Positions 9,831-20,207 of a stretch of DNA of 64,000 nucleotides are shown here, one piece after another. The first letter of the stretch is position 1. Every line of letters begins with the position of its first letter. The DNA lies in contig BSWB01000003.1 in assembly GCA_033239125.1 (NCBI GenBank), positions 33,061,001 through 33,125,000 of the forward strand, read 5' to 3'. This stretch comes from Fagopyrum homotropicum. Taxonomy: Eukaryota > Streptophyta > Magnoliopsida > Caryophyllales > Polygonaceae. The translations under genes and the position numbers were made by a program. Below the pieces are notes generated by a model. That model saw only the letters and a program-made list of their open reading frames with translations. It did not search any database and was not told the origin of the DNA.

Positions 9831-10640
9831 CTATGTTTCAAGATGGGTGGAAGCAATCGCTTCTCCCACAAATGATTCCAAGGTTGTGGTGCGGTTCTTC
9901 AACCGAGTGATCTTTCCTAGGTTTGGAACACCAAGGGTGATCATAAGTGATGGAGGGAAGCACTTCACCAATAGGAACTTTGGAGCACTTTTGGCTAAGT
10001 ATGGGGTGACTCATAAGGTGGCAACACCTTACCACCCCCAAACTAGTGGACAAGTGGAGATCTCCAACCGGGAGATAAAAGGGATACTTGAGAAGACGGT
10101 CTTTATAACGAGAAAAGATTGGGCTATGAAGCTCGATGATGCCTTGTGGGCATATAGAACCGCTTTCAAGACACCAATTGGCACCACTCCCTACAAGTTA
10201 GTTTATGCAAGTCTTGCCACCTTCCGGTAGAGATGGACCATAGAGCTTATTGGGCCATTAAGTGGTTAAATTTTGACCTCAAGGAGGCCGGAGAGAAGAG
10301 GTTGCTTGACTTGAACGCTCTTGAAGAAATCCGGTTGGATGCCTATGAAAATGCCCGGATCTACAAGGAGAGGACCAAACGTTGGCATGACAAGTGCCTC
10401 ATCCCGAAGGAGTTGAGAGAAGGCGACCTTGTCCTTCTTTTCAACTCAAGGTTGCGGCTTTTCCCCAGAAAGCTAAAATCAAGATGGACCGGGTCATACG
10501 TGGTGAAGAAGATCTTCCCCCATGGAGCTATTGAGATAGGAGGGGAGCATTGTGGAGATTTCAAGGTGAATGGGCACCGTTTGAAGAAGTACATCCCGGG
10601 AGCTCCGGTGGACATGATTGCCCCACTTCACCTAGAATGA
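9773..10640 (+). pseudogene. Element I integrase core and C-terminus, split by two frameshifts
   Basis: Downstream of the break near 9770 the integrase core continues in another frame to 10230 (LAVDYVSRWVEAIASP, IISDGGKHF, GQVEISNREIKG). It then continues in a third frame from about 10207 to 10640 (WAIKWLNFDLKEAGEKRLL ... LKKYIPGAP). Comparison with elements II and V shows that the first break is a deletion of about 8 bp that removes the WGVDF motif, including the first catalytic Asp of the DDE triad. The second is a 1-bp loss in the word for VYGKSCHLP. The second Asp (SDGG) and the Glu (QVEISNRE) remain. The enzyme encoded by this copy cannot be functional. Confidence 0.9.
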
Positions 10641-10685
10641 GACGCCCCCGAGTTTGGTCAAGCTAATGACCTTAAAGAAGCGCTT

Positions 10686-10703
10686 AATGAGAGGCAACCC
10701 ATT
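10686..10703 (+). other. Post-pol hairpin with AGGCAA loop (element I)
   Basis: AATGAG-AGGCAA-CCCATT lies about 45 bp after the integrase stop. The AGGCAACCC word occurs at the same place in elements II, III and V, with different stem bases. It is probably a conserved RNA or DNA signal at the pol 3' end; its role is unknown. Confidence 0.5.
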
Positions 10704-11044
10704 GGTAACGTTTTTCCTTTTTCGTTTTGTTTTTGTTTTTGATTTTTCTGTTTTTGTGTGTTTTTGTGCTTTGTGTGTCCTAGAATCTTGGTAGCATTGG
10801 AAGCCTTGCATGGCATGTGAATGATGATGATGAACCCCTCATCAATTATGGGTGGAGCGGACGCGGAACTTGGACGTTTAGCGGTGCCTAGCGCGGGTCC
10901 CGACGCCTTGATGAACACTTAGAGCTCTCTACCATTATTGATAGGATCATCCACCATCAATCCACTTGAGTAATCCCAAATACCGAAGCGAACCATTTTT
11001 AGATTGTGAGAACCCTCTTTCACTCTTCTTTACTTGAATGCCAC

Positions 11045-11079
11045 ATTGGGGACAATGTGTTTCTAAGTATGGGGTGGGG
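11045..11079 (+). other. Internal PPT-like block (element I)
   Basis: The words GGGGACAATG and TCTAAGTATGGGGTGGGG lie about 400 bp after pol. The same block occurs after ORF1 in elements II and V, and a sister block directly precedes each 3' LTR. After removing element II, the distance to the terminal block is about 1.24 kb. Confidence 0.65.
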
Positions 11080-11639
11080 TTCGCATGATCTTTTGCATGA
11101 TTAGCATCTAGGGTAGTTTAACATTATCACATGTCTTGCATTGTATATACTCATTTCGAAATATCCAAAAATCAGAAAATTTAAAAAATTTTGTGCTTTC
11201 TAGGCTTGGATATGACCCTAATGATGAATCTTGTCTTGTGGATTGGCTATGGATGGCCTTATGTGTTAAACTTATGAATGGCATATGTGGACTTGAAGTA
11301 CTTCTCTTGAATCCCATGAATGATTTGTGATCATGATGTTTGCCTAGAATGGATTGAGTATTGAAAGTCGAAATTACATGCTTAGTTCTTACACACCATC
11401 TAGGAATGAATGAGGCAATTCATCTTTCTCTACTTCTCATCTTGATCATGATGTTTGAGCACCTCAATTGATATAAATTTGACCTCTTTTGACCCATCCG
11501 GGAATAGGAGCATGTTAGTGTGTTGATTTGTGTGAAAAGCAAGTGTGGGGTGAAGATGTTGATGAAAGAATACCATGAATAAAATGCTGAATTTGTTGTG
11601 AAAGTGTAGACAAAAATATAGGTTTGGGGACATTGGTTT

Positions 11640-11820
11640 AAATGATAAGTAACTCGGCACATTTCACATGATCGGGTGTTGGTGCCTTGCCAAAGTCAAA
11701 TAAACCGATAGTCCTAATGAGCTTTGGTATGTGTGCCCGGTGTGGATGCACCTCGAAAAATAGAAAAAGCTCGAGGATGGCTAATCACCAAGGTTTCGGC
11801 TTTTGTACACCAATGTCATT
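11640..11820 (+). other. Conserved 3' non-coding block (element I), cut by element II
   Basis: The words GTAACTCGGCAC, GGGTGTTGGTGCCTTGCCAAAG and GGTATGTGTGC are shared with elements II, V and VI, although the surrounding sequence has diverged. A hairpin, CCTCGA...TCGAGG, lies at about 11750-11775. Element II interrupts the block at 11820, and it resumes at 25126. Confidence 0.6.
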
Positions 11821-12109
11821 TGTTAACATGAAATATTGTGATATTTTAGGCACGTTTTCTAAGTGTATTTGATTCATATTGATAGTCTTTGATTTAGCAT
11901 TGTTGCATTTGTGAGCTAGTTTGCCTATATTGTCAATATGGATGTCTACACTAGCTTTATGTTGATTATAGGTGATTGAGAGTCATTTCCGAACGAAATC
12001 GAGCAAAGAAGAGTTGATTGAGTATGTCCATGGATTAAGGGCATTATTAGGAGCAAAATGGAGTTCAACTTGAGGAATGCACGAGGCTAGGGAAGAATCA
12101 CGTTCTTGC

Positions 12110-12300
12110 CCTAAACCACGCTCTAAAATACGGCCGTACTACAAACCACGTTTAGTTCCACGGCCGTGGAACCTAGCAAAAAGAGGCGTGGTGCATTCCA
12201 GTAACTATTACGGTCGTGGAATCCATGGTTCAAACCGTGATACTTTCCACGCTCTAAATTACGGTCGTGGAACCTTCCACGACCGTGATCTTGGCGATCT
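12110..12300 (+). promoter_or_regulatory. U3 palindrome cluster upstream of the LTR TATA box (element II)
   Basis: Contains one perfect TTCCACGGCCGTGGAA (12156-12171), plus ACGGTCGTGGAA, TTCCACGCTCTAAATTACGG and TTCCACGACCGTGA variants. The same cluster occupies the same place in the LTRs of V, III and VI. It is probably bound by a dimeric plant factor; this is inferred from symmetry and position only. Confidence 0.6.
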
Positions 12301-12365
12301 TTTTCGCCACATTTTGAAGCCACGATCTTTTGAAGATTGGGCCGGGCCGATATTTTATCTTGCCC

Positions 12366-12373
12366 TATAAAAA
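12366..12373 (+). promoter_or_regulatory. LTR TATA box (element II, 5' LTR)
   Basis: TATAAAAA follows the palindrome cluster by about 65 bp. Equivalent boxes are at 23907 (3' LTR), 42263 and 53771 (element V), 26056 (element I), and on the minus strand near 36003-36012 (III) and 62368-62377 (VI). Confidence 0.7.
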
Positions 12374-12947
12374 GACGGACGAAGCAAGATTCCGTCATCC
12401 CCGCTTAGACGCACTTTTGCGACCTCGCTTTAGACCTTGGCTTACACCTTTGCTTAGCGGCACAACCCTCGTTTGGAAGCATTTACATCTCATTGGAGAT
12501 CGAAGTTCGTGCTTGGGATTTGCCCTAATCTCGCACTTTTGGTGGAGATTGTTATTGAGAATTCCGGATTGGCGGAAGATCGAAGCTTTTGGAAGATTGT
12601 TGCAAGAAGATTTCTCTTCTTGTTTAGGTTCGATTTAGAAGACGGATTGACATCCCGTTCTTCCTTCTTTCCTAAGATTGTGTTCGTTTGCCTTATTCTG
12701 AATCTATTGACAATATTCGTTCTTGATTGTGACTTTGAGATTGGTTTGAAGTTTATTGAAAGTTTTCGGAAGTCTTCGTCTTTCAATCTTTGAATTTGAT
12801 ATCAACATGACCGTTATTGGCTAAAAACCCTTAACAATTCTAAGGTGAAGGGTTGATAGTTGTGGCTTAGATGATGATAGATCGATCATAAACAGATTAG
12901 ACCCTGAGAGTTTGAGAGAATCGTCGACGAACCCTAAATCACGGTTT

Positions 12948-12982
12948 GATCTTGAGTTCCACGGCCGTGGAGTCTCAAGATC
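12948..12982 (+). other. Extended palindrome in the LTR leader (element II)
   Basis: GATCTTGAG, then the GGCC palindrome, then CTCAAGATC form an inverted repeat of about 35 bp, about 580 bp downstream of the TATA box. It could form an RNA hairpin or cruciform. The same site in V, VI, III and I is also palindromic, with different flank bases. Confidence 0.6.
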
Positions 12983-13590
12983 TACCCGTAATTTCCCTTA
13001 AATCTACGAACCTGCTTTTACTTTAATCCAAAGTTAAAGATTTGCTTTAACTTAGTTTAGGCTTGCCTTGTCTAGGTTGTAGTGAAGCCTCAACAACCTC
13101 TACCTCGATTGTGAGTGTCACAACCGTAATCGGTTAAGTTAGTCTTGATCCTTGGATTAAAAGTTTGGGTATTTGACATTAATTCTTGCCTTTAGAACCT
13201 TTCTATATTAAAACCTCAACAACCTGTATAGAGAGTGTCTTGTAGGTGAGTCATATAAGGTTTTTGGAACTTCACCGTACGATTACCTTACATTAGTATA
13301 CCTTTGCATATCTCAACTCTGTCTTTATATCATTAGTATATCTTGAATCGATTGCAAAAGCTGGATACCTGGATCTTTAGGATTGTTGTTTTCCCAATAT
13401 TTGCAAAAACTCTCATATTCACTCGCTTGATAATCTGCAATTGAATTTGTTCCCACCCAAATCCCTGTGTTCGATACTCTGGAATTCTTGCTTAACTACG
13501 TCGATCCGTACACTGCGGGTTCGCTTGCTTGATTCTAGTTTTATAAATTTAAAGCTTATTTGCACACACCTTTAGGGGCGAACAAGTTTT

Positions 13591-13608
13591 TGGCGCCGTT
13601 GCCGGGGA
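13591..13608 (+). other. Primer-binding site, tRNA-Asp (element II)
   Basis: TGGCGCCGTTGCCGGGGA starts 6 bp after the 5' LTR end. It is complementary to the 3' end of plant tRNA-Asp including CCA, the usual Athila primer. Confidence 0.92.
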
Positions 13609-13685
13609 TTTGGTTTCGGCCGAATTCGGTAGCTGGTTGTCAAGCTTGGGAGCTTGCTCTCGTTATTTGATATTACTTTGAGTGC

Positions 13686-16600
13686 ATGCGCAGGTCTAGG
13701 AACACCGAAGATCTCTTACCTCTTGATCAAGAGCTAGAGAAAACTTTAAGGCAAAAGCGCAAGGAAAAGAAGATGGCTGAAGGACACGAACGTGATCTTC
13801 AAGCGGAGTTGACGGAGAAGGAAGCTCAACTCCAATGGAATGAGACCCTCCGCCAGGATGAAATGGATCGTCATCAATCTCAAGTTAACAATCTACAAGA
13901 CATGATCTTCCAGATGAGGATAGAGCTAAGCGACCTTAAGAATAAGGGAAGCAAGAAATCCTCAAGGAAAGCATCAAAGTCTAGAAGAAAAGGTCACTCA
14001 TCCGCTGATGATAGTGATTCTTCCATGCCACCGTTAGAGAAGATTGATCCCACGATCAATGTGAATCCTTTCCATCCACGAGGAGCTGCCAATCGTCGTG
14101 TTCCACCAAGGAATGCGAGGATCGAACGTGTAGATGAAGAGCCAAGAACTCTTGGCCAGCGGATGGATCCAACACAACAACCACGCCGTTTGGGCGTGAA
14201 CTTTGATGCTGATGACGTGCAAGGGTTTAGCTTCAACCCTCAAGTCATTACTCTTGTTCGCCAAAACCAATTTGGCGGAACAAGCGCTGAATCTCCACAC
14301 CAACACTTGCAGAACTTTGAGTGTATGATGGAGACGATGAGACCGAAGAGCGCTACCACCAACAACTATAAGCTCAACCCCCTCTTCTTCTCCTTGAAGG
14401 GGAAAGCGTTGTCTTGGTATCAAGCTCTTCCTAGTGGGAAACTAGACACGTGGGAAGACCTTTCCGCGGAGTTCCTCACCAAATTCTTTCCGCCATCCAA
14501 AACGGCGGAACTTAGAGGTAAGATCAATGCATTTTCCATGAGATCTAACGAAAGTTTGTTTCAATCTTGGGAAAGGTTTCAGGATTTGCTCTTGGATTGC
14601 CCTCATCACAGCATATCCAAACTTGCATTGTTGGAGATCTACTACAAGGGGTTAGATGCGGGAACGCAATTCAACCTCCAATCCCTCTCATGTGGAACAT
14701 TCATGGACATGAGAGAAGATGACGCTTGGGACTTCATTGAGAAGCAAGCAAGGGTCATAGAGAAGTATTCCCACCGGAAAGTGGAGGGAAATCGTGTGGA
14801 GCAAGGAGCAAAGCTCACACATGAAGCTCAAAATCAGATTTTCTCCCTCAACAATGAGATCAAAGAGTTGAAGGAGGCTATCAAGACCAACTTCCCAAAG
14901 CAACAAGGGAAGGATGTTGGTTATTTGGGCAACGACAATGGCGGCGATAACAATAACCGGAACAACAACCGGAATAACAATTGGAATGGAAACAACAACA
15001 ACCGGAACAACAATTGGAACAACAATAGGGGTTCAAACAACAACAATTGGCGCTCCAATCAACAAAATTCCGGTAACTCTTATCCTTCCAACTCTAATTC
15101 ACTAACTCCACCTTCCTCTTCCTCTACTCCTTTAAAAAGCAAGGGGCAATCATCTAATGGAGGAAACAATTCGGGAAAGGAGAAGCCCGATCCCATGTTG
15201 GAAACGATTTTGGGAAAGCTTCAAGGGTTGGAGAACCGCTTCATTAAGGTTGATGATCAAATTTCCAAGGTTGACAAAGCTCAAAAAGTTTTGGAAAACC
15301 AAATGTTCAACCATGCGGAGGAAGTTCCTAGGAATCAAGGGAAACTTCCAGGAAAGACGGAGGACAACCCTAAGGGAAGGGTTATGGCAATCACAACTAG
15401 GAGCGGAGTGACTACCACCGATCCGCAGCCTAAGTTCGTTGAAGTCTCCGTAGAAAAAGACAAGGAGAAAGAGAAGGGGAAGGAGAAGGAAGATGTCTAC
15501 GTTCCTCCTTCAGCTTATAAACCTCCCCTACCATTCCCTCAATCTAGAGCGAGAGCGCACCTAGATAAACAATTTGGTAAGTTCATAGAACTCATGAGCA
15601 AGCTGCATATTAATATACCATTTATTGATGCTATTGTAGGTATGTCGGCTTATGGCAAGTTCTTGAAGGAGCTCCTCTCTAACAAGAGGAAGCTAGAAGA
15701 CTTCGGAGAGGTTAAGATGAGTTCGGATTCTTCGGATCTCATCAAAACCATGAAGGAGAAAATGCCCCCAAAGCTAAAGGATCCGGGGTCATTTTACATT
15801 CCCATAGGAGTGGGAGATGTCACATACGATGCGTTATGTGACTTAGGAGCAAGTGTGAGCATCATACCACTTGCATTGTGTAGGAAGATCGGTTTAGGCG
15901 ACCCTAAACCGGTTAAGATGACGTTGTACATGGCGGATCGATCCATCACTTGCCCCGTCGGTATTGTAGAAGACGTCCCGGTCTAGCTAGGTTAATTCTT
16001 TGTTCCCATTGATTTTGTCGTGCTTGACATTCCTGCAGATAGTCCGGTCCCGATCATACTCGGAAGACCGTTTCTTGCAACTTCCGGCTGCATAGTCGAT
16101 TGCAAGAATGGTAGACTCGCTTTTGACATAGGCGAGGAGAAAGTAGAGTTCGTTCTTTCTACCCTAGTGAAGGAGCCAATCTTTGATGAGGATATTTTCG
16201 ATATCCAAGATGAAGAGGGTTTGTCTAGGGAGGAGGTAAGTGCGATTCTCTTTAACGATCCTTTACAAAAGGTTATCACTATGAGTCTAACCAATGTAGG
16301 GGAAGAAGAAGAGTGCAATGAGGCAATTGAAGCCTTAGAAGCACAAGAAGAGATAGGTGAAGTGGAGTTTGAAAAACTCCACGATGAGGCAGAAAACGTG
16401 AGAATCCACGGTTATACCCGGTATTCCACGGCCGTGGATTTCACAACCAAAACTGTGCCTCACTCCAGGGAGTTATACGGTCGTGGAGAAGATGTGACAA
16501 CGGTATTTCCCTTCCACGCCCTAAACCACGGCCGTGGAGGCCGTGAGGAACCCGTAATTTTGGGCGTGGAAACGAGTGATCGTGACACTTCTTCAACTTC

Positions 16601-19598
16601 TTCTGATTCTTCTCCCACACACTCATCACCCTTAGAAACTTCTAAGGAGACATCGGACGCTTCTCAAGGATCATTGGAAGCTCCGAAAACAATGGAACTC
16701 AAACCACTTCCTACTCATCTAAGGTACGCTTTTCTAGGATCTAATTCTACCTTTCCGGTTATTGTTAGTTCCGATCTAAGCATAGATGAACATAATCACC
16801 TCATGATTGTCCTTAGGAAACATAGGAAAGCTATAGGCTATACTATTGAGGACTTAGTAGGAATTAAACCCTCCCTATGCATGCATAAGATACTAATGGA
16901 GGAAGATTTTAGAACTTCAAGACAACCTCAAAGGCGGTTGAATCCGACCATGAAGGAGGTTGTCAAGAAGGAAATTCTCAAGCTTCTTGATGCAGGTATC
17001 ATCTACCCTATCTCCGATAGTAAGTGGGTGAGTCCGGTCCAAGTAGTTCCGAAGAAGGGAGGAATGACGGTCATCACCAACAAAAACAACGAACTCATTC
17101 CTACCCGAACCGTGACTGGATGGCGGATGTGCATAGACTACCGCAAGCTCAACAATGCTACACGGAAGGATCATTTTCCATTTCCATTCATTGATCAAAT
17201 GCTTGAAAGGTTAGCATAACATTCACATTTTTGCTATCTTGACGGTTATAGTGGTTTCTTTCAGATTCCGATACACCCGGATGATCAAGAAAAGACCACA
17301 TTCACGTGCCCATGGGGTACGTTTGCTTATAGGAGAATGCCGTTCGGGCTTTGCAACGCCCCAGCCACCTTCCAACGGTGCATGATGGCCATCTTCTCCG
17401 AATACGTAGAGGAAATCATGGAAGTCTTCATGGACGACTTCTCCGTATACGGTTCCTCTTTTAACGATTGCCTTTCTAACCTTTCTCTTGTTTTGCAAAG
17501 GTGTGAAGACACTAACCTAGTTCTTAATTGGGAGAAGTGTCAATTTATGGTTAAGGAAGGAATTGTATTAGGCCACTTAGTCTCTAGTAGAGGGATAGAA
17601 GTAGACAAGGCTAAGATAGAGACCATAGAGAAGCTTCCTCCCCCAATTTCAGTGAAAGGGATAAGAAGTTTCCTAGGACATGCTGGATTTTATAGACGTT
17701 TCATTAAGGACTTTTCTAAGATATCAAAACCTCTCACTAATATATTGATGAAGGATGCGGTTTTTGAGTTTTCGCAGGAATATTCGGATGCGTTTAACAC
17801 CATTCGGCAAGCTCTAATTTCAGCACCCATTATCCAACCCCCGGATTGGACTCTTCCCTTTGAGATTATGTGCGATGCTAGTGACGTAGCTATTGGAGCT
17901 GTTCTTGGATAACAAAAGGAAGGGGCAACCCATGCCATATACTATGCTAGCAAGACGCTAGATGAAGCGCAGCTCAACTACGCCACTACCGAAAAAGAGT
18001 TTTTAGCCATTGTCTATGCTATTGACAAGTTTCACTCTTATCTTGTAGGTGCAAAGGTGATTGTCTACACGGATCATGCTACGATCCGGTATCTCCTTGC
18101 GAAGAAAGATGCGAAGCCAAGGCTAATTAGATGGATTCTTCTCCTACAAGAATTCGATCTTGAGATCCGCGACAAGAAAGGTTCAGAAAATTCTGTTGCG
18201 GATCATTTGAGTCGCCTAACACATCTAGAGGACGACCATTTACCCATCGACGACTCCTTCCCGGACGAACACCTACACCTTATTGAGGAGTGCATCGATG
18301 TGATCTCCAAAGGTAACGAACCATGGTTTGCTAATTTTGTTAACTATTTGGTTTGTCAGGAGATGCCACCCGGACTATCCTACGCACAAAGGAAGAAGTT
18401 CTTTAAGGACGTCCGGGAATACTTTTGGAACGAACCTCTCCTCTTCAAGAGAGGTCCGGATGGCATCATTCGGCGATGTGTGCCGGAAGATGAGATGCAA
18501 AGTGTCATCCGTCATTGTCATTCACTACCTTGTGGAGGACACGCTAGTTCGAACAAGACTAGCGCAAAGGTATTGCAATCTGGATTCTTTTGGCCTACTT
18601 TGTTTAGAGATGTGCAATCCTTTGTTTCTTGCTGCGATGCTTGTCAAAGAACAGGCAATATCTCTAGGAGGAATGAGATGCCCCTCAACAACATCCAAGA
18701 GGTGGAGATTTTCGACGTTTGGGGAGTCGATTTCATGGGACCATTCCCATCCTCTTGTGGAAACCAATACATACTATTGGCGGTGGATTATGTTTCTAGA
18801 TGGGTGGAAGCAATTGCCTCTCCCGCCAATGATGCCATGGTGGTGGTTAAGTTCTTCAACAAGACCATTTTCCCGCGATTTGGGACACCAAGGACGATCA
18901 TTAGTGATGGAGGTTCTCACTTCATTGCCCGGTGCTTTGAAGCTCTTCTAGCTAAGTATGGGGTTACTCACAAGATCGCTACCCCTTACCATCCACAAAC
19001 GAGTGGACAAGTTGAGATCTCAAATAGGGAGATCAAAGGAATTCTAGAGAAGACGGTTTCAAGGACTAGGAAGGATTGGTCCTTGAAGCTTGACGATGCA
19101 TTGTGGGCATACCGGACTGCATACAAGACTCCCATAGGAACCACACCATACAACCTTGTTTATGGGAAGTCTTGTCACTTACCGGTAGAGTTGGAGCACA
19201 AAGCGTTTTGGGCTATCAAGTGGTTGAACTTCAGCATGAAAGAAGCGGGAGAGAAGCGTCTCCTAGACATCAATGAGCTGGATGAACTCCGCTTGAACGC
19301 TTATGAAAATGTAAAAATCTATAAGGAGAGAGCAAAGCGTTGGCATGATAAGCATATCATTCCAAAGGACTTCAAAGAAGGAGATCAAGTTCTCCTCTTC
19401 AATTCAAGGCTTCGCCTCTTTCCAGGTAAGCTTAAATCTCGTTGGACCGGACCTTTTCTAATTAAGCGTATTTTCCCCCATGGTGCAGTTGAAGTATGGG
19501 GTGAAGCGAGCGGAACTTTTAAGGTGAACGGCCAACGACTCAAGAAGTATACGCCGGAACTCCAAGCTGAGGAGTTCGCGCCTACCACACTCGAATAA
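13686..19598 (+). pseudogene. Element II gag-pol polyprotein (1,970 codons, four nonsense codons)
   Basis: One uninterrupted register from ATG 13686 (MRRSRNTEDLLP) to the TAA ending 19598. Approximate residue positions: coiled, charged N-terminus 1-110; retrotransposon gag domain from 236; Asn-rich basic segment 415-465 with no CCHC knuckle; protease CDLGASVSIIP near 715; RT from 1072 with FMDD near 1248; RNase H CDASDVA near 1396; integrase HHCC finger near 1609 and DDE residues in WGVDF, SDGG and QVEISNRE. Breaks relative to element V are TAG 15984 and TAA 15993 (both Lys codons), TAA 17217 (Gln) and TAA 17910 (Gln). No indel is present. The start is chosen because MRRSRN or MRKTRS opens gag in II, III and V. 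Confidence 0.93.
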
Positions 19599-19639
19599 GT
19601 GCGAGATTGGTCTAGCTACGGACCATAAACAAAGCGCTT

Positions 19640-19657
19640 CTTGGGAGGCAACCCAAG
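19640..19657 (+). other. Post-pol hairpin with AGGCAA loop (element II)
   Basis: CTTGGG-AGGCAA-CCCAAG is a perfect 6-bp stem about 40 bp after the pol stop, within a block conserved in element V. Confidence 0.55.
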
Positions 19658-19849
19658 GTATTGCATTTTTGTTTTTGTTTTCGATTCATAGATTAGCTTA
19701 GTATAAACGTTTTTTGCTTTGTTTTTGCCTTCGATTTCTTCCGGTATGTCCGTGTTTTTGGATGTAGGAACGATGGAAAAGGGAAAGGGAAGGATAATGT
19801 CGAAGAAAAGTGATGAAAATTGGACTTTGGAGCTTTACAGAGGGTTCCA

Positions 19850-20000
19850 CGGCCTAAACCACGGTCGTGACAGCTACAGTACCCATAATTTCCAAAAGCC
19901 TTTGAAAAATCACCAAAACCACGGTTCCGTACACTTCCACGGCCGTGGAACACCCCGACAGACCGTGATTTTCAAAAATTTTTCCTGTGACTATATAAGC
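19850..20000 (+). promoter_or_regulatory. Putative internal promoter of ORF1 (element II)
   Basis: A palindrome cluster (TTCCACGGCCGTGGAA near 19936, plus CCACGGTCGTGA and ACGGTTCCGT variants) is followed by TATATAAG at 19992-19999, about 440 bp before the ORF1 start. The layout copies that of the LTR promoter. It is conserved in element V (TATATAAA at 49850) and element III (TATAAAAA on the minus strand, 28515-28522). Transcription from here is inferred, not shown. Confidence 0.55.
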
Positions 20001-20187
20001 CACATTCTTCACAAAAATCATTCCAAAAATCCCTCTTCCACGCCCTAATTGCCGAAATCCACGACCCTCTCTCAAATCCTCGTTTCCTAATCGTTTTCAA
20101 CGATTCTTCTTCCTAAACTGAAGCATATTCAACCACAAACAAGATCCAAGCGACGAATCGAGCGGAAATTCACCAACGAACGCGCAA

Positions 20188-20207
20188 TTCGGATTTTTCA
20201 ATCCGAA
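20188..20207 (+). other. ORF1 leader hairpin (element II)
   Basis: TTCGGATT-TTTC-AATCCGAA is a perfect 8-bp stem, about 220 bp before ORF1 and followed by AGGTTTTTTT. Elements V and III have a hairpin at the same place with base changes that keep pairing. Confidence 0.6.

Larger units (their letters stand above)
1..11820 (+). mobile_element. Element I, left part: Athila-type Ty3/gypsy LTR retrotransposon, 5' end outside window
   Basis: The window opens inside gag of this element. It reads gag, protease, partial RT (repeated in tandem), then one full RT, RNase H and integrase to 10640, followed by 3' non-coding DNA. At 11821 the LTR of element II begins, and sequence of the same 3' non-coding region resumes at 25126, so element II is inserted here. 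Unlike elements II and V there is no ORF1 after pol: only about 400 bp separate the pol stop from the first PPT-like block. The 5' LTR and PBS are not visible, so the age cannot be estimated from an LTR pair. Confidence 0.93.
11821..13584 (+). repeat. Element II 5' LTR (TG...CA, 1,764 bp)
   Basis: It begins TGTTAACATGAAATATTG and ends GGGGCGAACA. A cluster of GGCC-centred palindromes lies at about 12110-12300, a TATA box at 12366, and an extended palindrome in the presumed transcribed part at 12948-12982. It is followed by a short spacer and the PBS. Confidence 0.95.

Noticed and set aside
12077..12793. Small ORFs in the LTRs (also at 23618-24334) as genes
   Set aside because: They overlap promoter, palindrome and leader sequence, and read the palindromes as HGRG-type peptides. 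The equivalent frames are not kept in the LTRs of V, III and VI.
13591..13608. tRNA gene
   Set aside because: Only the 18 bases complementary to a tRNA 3' end are present. This is a primer-binding site, not a tRNA.
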